From positions 1,922,001 through 1,986,000 of the forward strand of contig VBAC01000001.1 of NCBI GenBank assembly GCA_005883305.1: 64,000 nt of DNA, written 5' to 3'. Numbering within the stretch: position 1 is the first letter of the stretch; the number at the start of each line of letters is the position of its first letter. The translations under genes were made by a program, and so were the position numbers. Origin of the DNA: Alphaproteobacteria bacterium. Its GTDB lineage: Bacteria; Pseudomonadota; Alphaproteobacteria; Sphingomonadales; Sphingomonadaceae. Positions 16,852 through 24,918 of the stretch are shown piece after piece. The notes under the pieces are model-generated. The model did no database searches, had not been told where the DNA came from, and saw only the letters and a list, made by a program, of their open reading frames with translations.

Positions 16852-17613
16852 TTATGCCTTCGGCGCGGTCGTCGCTGCGCCGGTGGACGTCGCCGCCGGG
16901 CGGCTCGCGGCCGGGCGCGCGGCGGTGGCCGACGGGCGAACGGCGCCGCCCGACATCATGTAGCCGTGCACGTCGTTCGCGAACTTGGCGAGCTCCTCGC
17001 TGATCGACTTGTTGCGGCGCATCAGCCAGTTGTACTGCATCACCGCCGGAACGGCGACGACCAGGCCGATGGCGGTCATGATCAGCGCCTCGCCGACCGG
17101 GCCGGCGACGGCGTCGATCGACGCCTGGCCGGCCGAGCCGATCTTGATCAGCGCGCGGATGATGCCGACGACGGTTCCGAACAGGCCGACGAACGGCGCG
17201 GTCGAGCCGACCGTGGCGAGGAAGGCGAGGCCCGAGGAGAGCTTCGCGGTGATCGCACCCTGGCTGCGGGCCAGCGAGTTGGTCATCCAGTCGTGCTGGT
17301 CGATCGGATCGGTCAGCTTGTTGTGCTGCTCTTCGGCGAGGAGGCCGTCGTCGACGATCTGGCGGTAGGCGCCGTTCTTGTCGAGCTTGTTGGCGCCCTC
17401 GCGCAGATTGGCGGACTGCCAGAAGACCGAGCGGGCGCGGCGGCCCTCCTTGATGATCTTCTGCTGCTCGAACAGCTTGACGAAGAAGATGTACCAGGAT
17501 CCGACGGACATGATGACCATGACACCGAAGGTGAACTGCGCGACGAGACCGCCCTGCTGAAGCGCAGGAATCAGGCCATAGGGGTTGCTGCCGCCTGCTG
17601 CTGGTGCTGCCAT
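16852..17613 (-). CDS. exbB: MotA/TolQ/ExbB proton channel family protein
   Basis: 253 residues. Three membrane helices: one near 28-48 (FGVMVIMSVGSWYIFFVKLF) and a pair at about 140-165 and 180-205, including the family motif APFVGLFGTVVGIIRAL. The Ala/Pro/Thr-rich C-terminal tail is cytoplasmic. Forms the pentameric channel that drives TonB. Middle gene of the tonB-exbB-exbD-exbD operon. Confidence 0.93.
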   Translation of the reverse strand: MAAPAAGGSNPYGLIPALQQGGLVAQFTFGVMVIMSVGSWYIFFVKLFEQQKIIKEGRRARSVFWQSANLREGANKLDKNGAYRQIVDDGLLAEEQHNKLTDPIDQHDWMTNSLARSQGAITAKLSSGLAFLATVGSTAPFVGLFGTVVGIIRALIKIGSAGQASIDAVAGPVGEALIMTAIGLVVAVPAVMQYNWLMRRNKSISEELAKFANDVHGYMMSGGAVRPSATAARPAASRPAATSTGAATTAPKA

Positions 17614-17664
17614 TGTAATTTCCCTCTCAGTCTAAAAAATGAAATCGGTGAAAACGAGTTTAGA

Positions 17665-18318
17665 TCATTCAGCCGGCAGCACCCAGCGGATGCGGCTGCT
17701 CACGGAATCGGTGGTCGGCTGGCCAAGATTGTTGCGCGCCGGGGTGAAGCGGGCGCGGCTGCGCATGATCCGGCACGTTGCCTGATCCAGCGCGGACGAC
17801 CCGCTCGAGGAGGTGACCGAACAATTGGTCACGCGCCCGTCGGTGCCGATGCTCAAGGTGAAGCCGGTCGTCCCCTGCTCCTCGGCCCGGATCGCGGAGG
17901 CCGGATAGTCGGCGTCCGAAACGTAGGAGGCGAGGTTGGCGCGGGCGCGTGCCGGCTCGACCGTGCGGGGCGGAGCCGGCGGAGCCGGAGGCGGCGCGGG
18001 CGGCGCAGTGTAGGTGATCTGCGGCGGCGGCGCGGTCTGCACGGTCTGGATCGGCGGCGCCGGCGAGGGCATGCGCACCAGCGGCGGCGGCGACACGACG
18101 GGCGGCGGCTGAACCTGCGGCTGCTCGGGGGGCGGCGGCTCCTCGGGGGGCGGCGGCTCTTCCTGAACGTCGAACGTCTTCAGATCCTCGGCTACGTTCT
18201 TGACGAAATTGTAGGCGAGACCGGTGACCACCACATAGGCGAGAATGATATGCAACACCGCGACCGCGATGATCGAATATATCCTCCCCTGGGTCATTCC
18301 CTGATCAACGTATGACAT
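17665..18318 (-). CDS. tonB: energy transducer TonB
   Basis: 217 residues. A single N-terminal helix (about 15-35, IIAVAVLHIILAYVVVTGLA), a Pro-rich periplasmic spacer with repeated PPPPEEPPPP and PPAPPAPP, and a C-terminal TonB domain (about 135-217) with ASAIRAEEQGTTGFTLSIG and SSGSSALDQATCRIM. It transmits proton-motive energy to outer-membrane receptors. First gene of the operon; the 233 bp upstream, shared with a divergent secreted protein gene, shows no clear Fur site. Confidence 0.93.
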   Translation of the reverse strand: MSYVDQGMTQGRIYSIIAVAVLHIILAYVVVTGLAYNFVKNVAEDLKTFDVQEEPPPPEEPPPPEQPQVQPPPVVSPPPLVRMPSPAPPIQTVQTAPPPQITYTAPPAPPPAPPAPPRTVEPARARANLASYVSDADYPASAIRAEEQGTTGFTLSIGTDGRVTNCSVTSSSGSSALDQATCRIMRSRARFTPARNNLGQPTTDSVSSRIRWVLPAE

Positions 18319-18551
18319 TAACCAGCCACGCTCCCTCTCTCAAAACCGGTCTGAGGCCGACCCCGCGTTAACGCCGCGGGCAGGCATCGGTTCATCCGTG
18401 TAACGGATAATTGCGGTCGTGGTCTCTATCGTGACACTTGGGCGGACGCAATCCTTCTGGTTACCATATCACCCGCGGCGGATTTCGGCCGCAATCGCCG
18501 GTTAATCCGCCGCCTCCTAGCCCGCCCGCGGAACGAAGCCGAAGGAAGATT

Positions 18552-19388
18552 ATGAAGGCCAGGACATTCGCGGCCGCGGCCGCTCTGTTGATCGCCCAAG
18601 CCGTTGATTCGCAACTGCTTTCACCCGGTTCGCAAGCGCCGGCCTACGCCGATCTCGCCGATCTGGCGCTGGGCGCTCCGGTCGCCGCTCACCTTCGCCT
18701 TCGCGACTCCGACCTGCTCGACGCGCAGCAGGCTCCGAACGTGCCCCAAGGCCATCGCCGTTTCCTGATCGAGGCGGACGTCGTCGCCCTGATTCGCGGT
18801 TCGGGGGGCCTTCCGGCGCGAGTCAGCTATCTCGTCGATCTGCCGAACGATTCGCGCGGGCGCCCGGCGCGCGTCGAGCGGCGCTCCGAAGTGCTGGTGT
18901 TCGCCAGCCGAGTCCCGAATCGGGAGGGGGAATTGCGGCTCGCCGCTCCGGACGCGCAAATTCCCTATGCGCCCGAAACCGCCGAGCGGTTGCGCGCCAT
19001 CCTTCGCGAATCGTCGGCGGCGAACGCGCCGCCGCGAATCACCGGCATCGGCCGCGCCTTTCACGTCGAAGGCTCGATTCGGGGCGAAGGGGAAACGCAG
19101 ATCTTCCTTCAGACCGCGGATCAGCGGCCGATCTCGCTCAACATCCTGCGCCGTCCCGGCCAGCGGCCGCGCTGGTCGGTGGCCTTGTCGGAGATCGTCG
19201 ACGAAGCCGCCGCGCCGCCGGCGCCCGACACGTTGCTGTGGTACCGGCTGGCCTGCACCCTGCCGGCGCGGCTGCCCAGGCAATCGCTGAGCGAGGCGGG
19301 CGCGGAGGAAGCCCGGGCGATCCAGGCGGATTACCAGGTCGTCGTCGAAGGCCTCGGCCGCTGCGTGCGGGCCCGCGCGCGGCGCTAG
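18552..19388 (+). CDS. secreted protein of unknown function
   Basis: 278 residues from ATG 18552, with GAAGGAAG upstream. Signal peptide of about 19 residues (MKARTFAAAAALLIAQAVDS). The rest is a mixed alpha/beta soluble protein with two cysteines (ACTLP and GRCVR) and no domain I can name. Divergent from tonB, and its 3' end overlaps convergent folB by 4 nt. Periplasmic location is inferred from the signal peptide. Confidence 0.65.
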   Translation: MKARTFAAAAALLIAQAVDSQLLSPGSQAPAYADLADLALGAPVAAHLRLRDSDLLDAQQAPNVPQGHRRFLIEADVVALIRGSGGLPARVSYLVDLPNDSRGRPARVERRSEVLVFASRVPNREGELRLAAPDAQIPYAPETAERLRAILRESSAANAPPRITGIGRAFHVEGSIRGEGETQIFLQTADQRPISLNILRRPGQRPRWSVALSEIVDEAAAPPAPDTLLWYRLACTLPARLPRQSLSEAGAEEARAIQADYQVVVEGLGRCVRARARR

Positions 19389-19789
19389 AAGGACGAAAGC
19401 TCGACCCCGACTCCGGCGCAGTCGGGATAGATGTCCGGCTTGCGCGAGGAGACTCGAAGGGCGGTGACTCCGCGCCGGGCGGCGATCACGTCGTAGACCT
19501 CGCGCACGAACGTCTCCTGGAGGTTGAACCGGCGGCTTCGGGCGAGAGCGCCGATCTCGGTGCGCAGGAAATCATAATCCCAGGCGCCCGTGCGCTCGTC
19601 GCTGGCGGGGAAGCTCGCCTCGTCCACCCACACCTCGACGGTCACAGTCAGCCGTTGCGGCGCGCCGATCTCGAAATCGTGGAAGCCGATGTCGACCGGG
19701 AGCTCATAGCCCTCGAGCACGATCTTGCGCGTCTTCGGCGCGAGCCGGTCGGGGACGAGCCCGTCGAGGCCGGCCGCGAGGTCGTTCAT
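19385..19789 (-). CDS. folB: dihydroneopterin aldolase (FolB family)
   Basis: 134 residues. FolB cleaves dihydroneopterin to the pterin precursor of folate. Recognisable from VLEGYELPVDIGFHDFEIG, the metal-free active site region with FNLQETFVREV (catalytic Glu) and RVSSRKPDIYPDC near the C terminus (catalytic Lys). The ATG overlaps the stop of the upstream reductase gene, so the pair is coupled. Confidence 0.9.
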   Translation of the reverse strand: MNDLAAGLDGLVPDRLAPKTRKIVLEGYELPVDIGFHDFEIGAPQRLTVTVEVWVDEASFPASDERTGAWDYDFLRTEIGALARSRRFNLQETFVREVYDVIAARRGVTALRVSSRKPDIYPDCAGVGVELSSF

Positions 19790-20532
19790 ATCCGCTCCAG
19801 GAACTGCACGTCGCGCGGCAGGGAGAGGAATCGCTGCCCCCCGTCAAGCAGGATCGTCTGCCCGGTCATGCTCGGCGTCGCGACGAGGAAGCGCAGCGCG
19901 GCGATGATCTCGGCGACGTCGACTCCGCGCCCAAGCGCGTTCAATCCATGCACCTTGTCGAAATTTTCCCGGCTCTGCGGGCCGGAGACCATGGTCACCG
20001 ACGGCGCGATGCCGTTGACCCGGATGCCGGGGGCGAAGGCGCGCGCGCAAAGCTCGGTCAGCCCCGCGAGGCCCATTTTTGAGATCGTGTAGCTGAAGAA
20101 ATCGGGATTGGGCGCGGCGAGCTTGGCGTCGAGCAGGTTGACGATCAGGCCCCGCTTGGTCCGCACCGCGAAAGCGCGCGACAAGAGGGCCGGGGCGCGC
20201 AGATTCACGTCGAGGTGGGCCGCCCAGCTTTCCACGGTGAAATCGCGCACGTCGTCATGAGCGAAGAGCGAGGCGTTGTTCACCAGCAATCGTAGCGGCG
20301 GCAAGGCTCGTGTGGCCGCGAGGATCGCTTCCGCGGCGCCGGGATCGGCGAGATCGGCTTCGACCAGCGAAGCGTTGCCGACCTCCCGCGCGAGCGCCTC
20401 CGCCTCCGCGGCCGAGCGATTGTAGTGGATCAGCACGTGCCAGCCGTCGGCGGCGAGCGCTCGGACGATCTCGGCGCCGATCCGCTTCGCGCCGCCGGTG
20501 ACGATCGCCGTCCGTGGGCCTTCGAATTCCAT
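19786..20532 (-). CDS. SDR reductase with PTR1/FolM-type active site
   Basis: 248 residues. Rossmann N terminus with TGGAKRIG; the Arg after the glycine loop is the one NADPH-dependent pteridine reductases use. The catalytic set is D135-Y148-K152, exactly the Asp/Tyr/Lys spacing of trypanosomatid PTR1 and FolM, with Asp where classical SDRs have Ser. Coupled to folB, so a dihydropterin or dihydrofolate reductase role is likely. The common automatic label would be SDR or FabG-like. Confidence 0.8.
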   Translation of the reverse strand: MEFEGPRTAIVTGGAKRIGAEIVRALAADGWHVLIHYNRSAAEAEALAREVGNASLVEADLADPGAAEAILAATRALPPLRLLVNNASLFAHDDVRDFTVESWAAHLDVNLRAPALLSRAFAVRTKRGLIVNLLDAKLAAPNPDFFSYTISKMGLAGLTELCARAFAPGIRVNGIAPSVTMVSGPQSRENFDKVHGLNALGRGVDVAEIIAALRFLVATPSMTGQTILLDGGQRFLSLPRDVQFLERI

Positions 20533-20590
20533 GAAGGTGCGATTAGCGCTCCGCTTTGCGCATGGCCAGCCGGCCCGCTAAACCCCGGTC

Positions 20591-21151
20591 ATGCCCATGG
20601 CTCCCGCCCCTGCCGATCTTGCCGGCCTCAGCCTCGGCGATATCGCCCGGCTGGCGGAGGAGCGCAAGCTTCCGCCGGTCCACCTGTGGAACCCGAGCCA
20701 TTGCGGCGACAGCGCCATGCGCATCGCCCGCGACGGGACCTGGTTTCACGAGGGCAGCCCGATCGGCCGGCCTGAAATGGTGCGGCTGTTCTCGACGATC
20801 CTGAGGCGCGAGGAAGACGGGCGCTTCGTGCTCGTCACGCCGGCGGAGAAGCTCGACATCGCGGTCGAGGACGCACCGTTCGTGGCGGTGGAGCTGAAAA
20901 GCGAGGGCGAAGGCCAGGCGCGCAATCTCGCTTTCCGCCTCAACACCGGCGATCTGGTGGTCGCCGGCCCCGATCACCGGCTGCGCTTCGACGAGGGGCC
21001 GCATCCCTATCTCGAGGTGCGCTCGGGGCTCGACGCTCTGGTGGCGCGACCGGTCTATTACGAACTGGCCGAGATCGCCCTGGCGGAAGGCTCCGATCCG
21101 GCCGGGCTCTGGAGCGGCGGCCTCTTCTTCCCGTTCGAGCCATCCGTATGA
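20591..21151 (+). CDS. DUF1285 family protein
   Basis: 186 residues (ATG 20591, or 20597). Matches DUF1285 by PPVHLWNPSHCGDSAMRIARD, WFHEGSPIGRPEMVRLFSTIL and the C-terminal WSGGLFFPFEPS. Cytoplasmic beta-rich protein of unknown role; the family often sits beside a CoA-pyrophosphatase Nudix enzyme and a CCA-adding enzyme, as here. Overlaps the Nudix gene by 4 nt. Confidence 0.88.
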   Translation: MPMAPAPADLAGLSLGDIARLAEERKLPPVHLWNPSHCGDSAMRIARDGTWFHEGSPIGRPEMVRLFSTILRREEDGRFVLVTPAEKLDIAVEDAPFVAVELKSEGEGQARNLAFRLNTGDLVVAGPDHRLRFDEGPHPYLEVRSGLDALVARPVYYELAEIALAEGSDPAGLWSGGLFFPFEPSV

Positions 21152-21744
21152 GCCTCGCGGAGCGCCTGAGGACCGCGCTCGAGCTCGGCCACCGGGGCTC
21201 GCCCGAGCTGATCGCCGGGGATGTGCTCGACGAGGAGGAGCGTGGCGCCGGAATCACGCCCGCGGCGGTGCTCGTCGCGGTGGTCGACCGGCCGGAGCCG
21301 ACCGTGATCCTCACGCTGCGCCCGGAGACCATGCGCAAGCATCCCGGCCAGATCAGCTTCCCGGGCGGCCGAATCGATCCCGGGGACGAGGGGCCGATCG
21401 GCGCCGCCTTGCGCGAGGCGCAGGAGGAGATCGGGCTGCCGCCGGAGGCGGTCGAGGTGATCGGCCTCGCCGACGTCTACCGCACCGTGACCGGCTTCGA
21501 GGTCACGCCGGTGGTCGGCATCGTCGCCCCCGATCTTCCGCTCGCCCCGCACCCGGGCGAGGTCGCGGACCTGTTCGAGGCCCCGCTTCACTATCTGCTC
21601 GATCCGGCGCATCAGCGCGAACGCTCGGCCATCTGGCGCGGGCGGGAGCGTCATTATTATGAGATCGATTATGAAGGGCGCCGGATCTGGGGGGCGACGG
21701 CGGCGATGATCGTCAATCTCGGCCGGCGGCTGGTGCTGGCATGA
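21148..21744 (+). CDS. Nudix hydrolase, CoA pyrophosphatase type
   Basis: 198 residues. Contains an intact Nudix box, GGRIDPGDEGPIGAALREA then QEEIG, preceded by the LRPETMRKHPGQISFPGG signature of CoA-diphosphatases (YeaB/NudL type). Such enzymes remove 4'-phosphopantetheine from CoA and derivatives. Second of three overlapping genes. Confidence 0.9.
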   Translation: MSLAERLRTALELGHRGSPELIAGDVLDEEERGAGITPAAVLVAVVDRPEPTVILTLRPETMRKHPGQISFPGGRIDPGDEGPIGAALREAQEEIGLPPEAVEVIGLADVYRTVTGFEVTPVVGIVAPDLPLAPHPGEVADLFEAPLHYLLDPAHQRERSAIWRGRERHYYEIDYEGRRIWGATAAMIVNLGRRLVLA

Positions 21745-22937
21745 AGCTGCCCGACGCGCCTTGGCGGAGCCGCCACGGCATGGACCGGTTGCTGCGGACG
21801 CTCGGCGCGGATTCGGGCGAGACCCGCTTCGTCGGCGGTTGCGTGCGCGACACCTTGCTCGGGCTCGAGGTCAGCGACGTCGATCTCGCCACGCGGCTCA
21901 CGCCCGAGGAGGTGATGGCAAGGCTCGACCGCGCCAGGATCAAGGCGGTGCCGACCGGCATCGCCCACGGCACGATCACGGCCGTGATCGGCGGCGCGCC
22001 CGTCGAGGTGACCACCCTGCGCCGCGACGTGACCACCGACGGCCGCCGCGCGACGGTCGCCTTCACCGACGATTGGCGCGAGGACGCCGCCCGGCGCGAC
22101 TTCACCATCAACGCATTGTCGGCGAGCCCGGCTGACGGCGCCTTGTTCGACTATTTCGGCGGCATGGAAGACCTTGAGGAGCGCACGGTACGCTTCATCG
22201 GTGAGCCGCTGCAGCGCATTGCCGAGGATCATTTGCGCATCTTGCGCTTCTTCCGCTTCCACGCCCGCTTCGGCAGCGGAGCGCCCGAGCCGGCAGGGCT
22301 GGAGGCCTGCGCCGGGCGGGCCAACGATCTGATGGCGCTGTCGCGCGAGCGGATTGCGGACGAACTGCTCAAGCTGCTCGCTTTGCCCGATCCGGCGCCG
22401 ACCGCGGCGCTGATGGTCTCGCGCGGCATCTTCAGGCCGGTCTTGCCCGAGATCGAATCGGCCGAGCGGCTCGCCGCTCTGGTCGCCGCCGAACGGACGG
22501 CCGGAATAGCGCCCGAGGCGGTCCGGCGGCTGGCGGCCTTGCTCCCCCCCGATCCGGATGCGGCCGCCGACGTCGCGGCGCGGCTGCGCCTTTCCAGGCG
22601 GCTGGCCAAAAGACTTGTCTCGGCGGCGCGGGCCGAGCTCGCCGCGCCGGAGGTGCTCGCCTACCGGATCGGCGCGGCGGAGGCGATCGACCGCTTCCTG
22701 CTCCATTCCGATTCGCCCCCACCCGATCTCGCAGCGCTGGAACAGTGGAAGCGGCCGCGCCTGCCTGTCGGCGGCGGCGACCTCCTCGCGATGGGCCTGG
22801 AGGCCGGCCCGGCAGTCGCAGCCACGCTCCAGGCGATCGAGCGCGACTGGATCGCAGGCGGGTTTTCGGGCGATACGCAGGCGGTCCGCGCGCTGGCCCG
22901 GCGGCACGTCGATCAGGCGCTGCGCGCGAGCCAGTAG
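21741..22937 (+). CDS. cca: CCA tRNA nucleotidyltransferase
   Basis: 398 residues. Class II nucleotidyltransferase that builds or repairs the CCA end of tRNA. Motifs in order: FVGGCVRDTLLGLEVSDVDLA (the DxD metal site), the RRDFTINAL block, and EDHLRILRFFRFHARFG. The C-terminal half is helical. It overlaps the Nudix gene by 4 nt and converges on the GGDEF-EAL gene with 25 bp shared at the 3' ends. Confidence 0.93.
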   Translation: MKLPDAPWRSRHGMDRLLRTLGADSGETRFVGGCVRDTLLGLEVSDVDLATRLTPEEVMARLDRARIKAVPTGIAHGTITAVIGGAPVEVTTLRRDVTTDGRRATVAFTDDWREDAARRDFTINALSASPADGALFDYFGGMEDLEERTVRFIGEPLQRIAEDHLRILRFFRFHARFGSGAPEPAGLEACAGRANDLMALSRERIADELLKLLALPDPAPTAALMVSRGIFRPVLPEIESAERLAALVAAERTAGIAPEAVRRLAALLPPDPDAAADVAARLRLSRRLAKRLVSAARAELAAPEVLAYRIGAAEAIDRFLLHSDSPPPDLAALEQWKRPRLPVGGGDLLAMGLEAGPAVAATLQAIERDWIAGGFSGDTQAVRALARRHVDQALRASQ

Positions 22938-24685
22938 GCCAGGGCCTCGTCGGCGGTCAGCGCCTGGGCGAAATAATAGCCCTGCCCGTAGGTGCAGCCC
23001 AGTTCGGCGAGGCCGTGGGCGAGCTCGGCCGTCTCGATCCCCTCGGCGGTCGTTTCCATCCCCAGCGCTTTCGCCAGGCTGAGGATGGCATGGACGATCG
23101 CCGCCGAATCGCCGTCCTCAATCATTCCCGCGACGAACCTCTGGTCGATCTTGAGCGCGTCGATCGGCAGCAGCTGCATCGAGGCCAGGCTGGTATAGCC
23201 GGTCCCGAAATCGTCCATCGCCACCCGGGCGTCGAGCCGCTTGAGCGCGTTGAGCGCTTTGGCGGCGCGATCCGGGTCCTGGATGATCGCGCTTTCGGTC
23301 AGCTCGACGGTGAGGCGCTTGCCGGAGATGCCGCTGGTCGCGAGCGCGCCCGAGACGGCGGCGGCGACGTCGTCGCGGCTGATCTGAATCGGCGACATAT
23401 TGACGCTGACTCCGATGGGCAGCTCGACGCCGGTCGCCCGGTCCCACTCGGCGAGCGTTCGCATCGCGGTTTCGAGCGCCCAGCGGCCGAGCTGGACGAT
23501 CAGGCCCGATTCCTCGGCAACGGGGATGAAATCGGCGGGCGGGATCACCCGCCCGTCATCGTCGGTCCAGCGCGCCAAAGCTTCGAAGCCGGCGACCCGC
23601 CCGGTGCGAAGCTCGACGAGAGGCTGGTAGGCGAGCGTCAGCCGGTCGCTCTCGATCGCCACGCGAAGCTCGGTTTCCATGGAGAAGCGGCGGCGAACCT
23701 CGGCGGCCTGGACCGCCTCGTAAACCTGGGTGGTGCCGAGCTTCTTGGCGTTCTTGAGCGCGAACTGGGCGTTGCGGAACACCTCGTCCGCGCTTGCGAC
23801 GCCCTGGTTGAGCAAAGCGCAGCCGATCGCGCAGTCGACCCGGATCTCCAGCTCCGAGAGCCGGAACGGCAGCGTCAGCACGGCCTTGATGCGCTCGGCG
23901 GCGCGAAGCGCGTCTCCGGGTCCGCGGTCGAGCCGCATCAGGATGCCGAACTCGTCGCCGGAGGTGCGGGCGAGCACGTCGCTCGGCCTCAGCGCGGAGA
24001 CGAGACGGCGGGCGAAGGTGATCAGGAGCTCGTCGCCGGCCATCGCGCCCATGCATTCGTTGACCCGGCTGAAGCGGGTCATGTCGACTGCCAGAACGGC
24101 GTAGCTGCCCTCCCGGAAATTGGGATCGGCAAGGACCGCGTCGACCCGTTCGTTGAAGGCGAAGCGGTTGGGAAGGCCGGTCAGCGTGTCGCGAAGCATC
24201 TCCGAGCGCAGGCTCCGCTCGGTCTCGATCTGCGCGGTCTTGTCGATCAGGGTGACGAGGTAGCGCGGAGGCTGCCCGCCGACGACCTTGAGCTGGGCGA
24301 AGCGGACCGTGAAATGGCGCCCGCCGATGCTGCGCCCGTCCGCGGTGTCGAACTGGTGGGCGCTCTCGTTGCCGGTCAGGAAGGCCGCGAGGCGGGTGCC
24401 GACCGGGCCGGAGCGGAGCAGCGGCACCTGATTGATGTGCCGGTCGCCGAGCCTTTCGTCCCACTCGGCGATGAAGCGGAAATGATCGTTGGCGCACTCG
24501 ATCCACGGCGCCCCGCCGTCGACGGTGATGATCGCCGCGGCGATGGGCAGGGCATCGAGATAGCCCTGGCGCACCGATTCCATCAGGCCGAGGATGTGCT
24601 CGCGCAAGTCGGCGGGGATGTCGAACGCCGGCACGGCCGCCAACGCCGACCCCTTCCCCTTCTTGCGCACCGCTCCAGCCTGCAT
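22913..24685 (-). CDS. PAS-GGDEF-EAL cyclic-di-GMP protein
   Basis: 590 residues. A PAS-like sensor (about 40-155) is followed by a GGDEF domain whose signature reads SGDEF (RTSGDEFGILM), then an EAL domain with intact GFEALARW, ELTESAII, DDFGTGYTSL and IDQRFV. The EAL residues for metal and c-di-GMP are present, so phosphodiesterase activity is likely; the cyclase half has a G-to-S change that some active enzymes tolerate. No membrane segment. Monocistronic. Confidence 0.9.
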   Translation of the reverse strand: MQAGAVRKKGKGSALAAVPAFDIPADLREHILGLMESVRQGYLDALPIAAAIITVDGGAPWIECANDHFRFIAEWDERLGDRHINQVPLLRSGPVGTRLAAFLTGNESAHQFDTADGRSIGGRHFTVRFAQLKVVGGQPPRYLVTLIDKTAQIETERSLRSEMLRDTLTGLPNRFAFNERVDAVLADPNFREGSYAVLAVDMTRFSRVNECMGAMAGDELLITFARRLVSALRPSDVLARTSGDEFGILMRLDRGPGDALRAAERIKAVLTLPFRLSELEIRVDCAIGCALLNQGVASADEVFRNAQFALKNAKKLGTTQVYEAVQAAEVRRRFSMETELRVAIESDRLTLAYQPLVELRTGRVAGFEALARWTDDDGRVIPPADFIPVAEESGLIVQLGRWALETAMRTLAEWDRATGVELPIGVSVNMSPIQISRDDVAAAVSGALATSGISGKRLTVELTESAIIQDPDRAAKALNALKRLDARVAMDDFGTGYTSLASMQLLPIDALKIDQRFVAGMIEDGDSAAIVHAILSLAKALGMETTAEGIETAELAHGLAELGCTYGQGYYFAQALTADEALAYWLARSA

Positions 24686-24780
24686 GGATCAGGCGATAGA
24701 GGAACAGGGTTAACGCTCCGTTGAGGAATGGCCCCGGCTAACGCGGTAACCATTCGGCTTCGGCGGCACGTCACCCCTTC

Positions 24781-24893
24781 GAGTCACCCCGGCGCAAGCC
24801 GGGGTCCATGAACCGGAGCGGACGGAGTGGGGACGGCAGCGCCCTTCACGTCGAATCTCGTGTTCATGGGTTCCGGCCTTCGCCGGAATGACT
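24781..24893. repeat. dispersed hairpin repeat, family A
   Basis: Left arm from GAGTCACCCCGGCGCAAGCC (24781-24813), right arm from GTTCATGGGTTCCGG (24862-24893). It lies downstream of parC in the 233-bp gap before the GGDEF-EAL start. Confidence 0.85.
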
Positions 24894-24918
24894 AATCAGG
24901 GGCCGTTCCCAAAGCGGC

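Noticed and set aside
24701-24722. GGAAC followed by CGTT after the GGDEF-EAL gene start
   Set aside because: The spacing is 13 bp and no gene follows on that strand.
22745-24724. 659-codon plus-strand frame opposite the GGDEF-EAL gene
   Set aside because: A shadow frame produced by GC bias; the minus-strand protein has complete EAL motifs.
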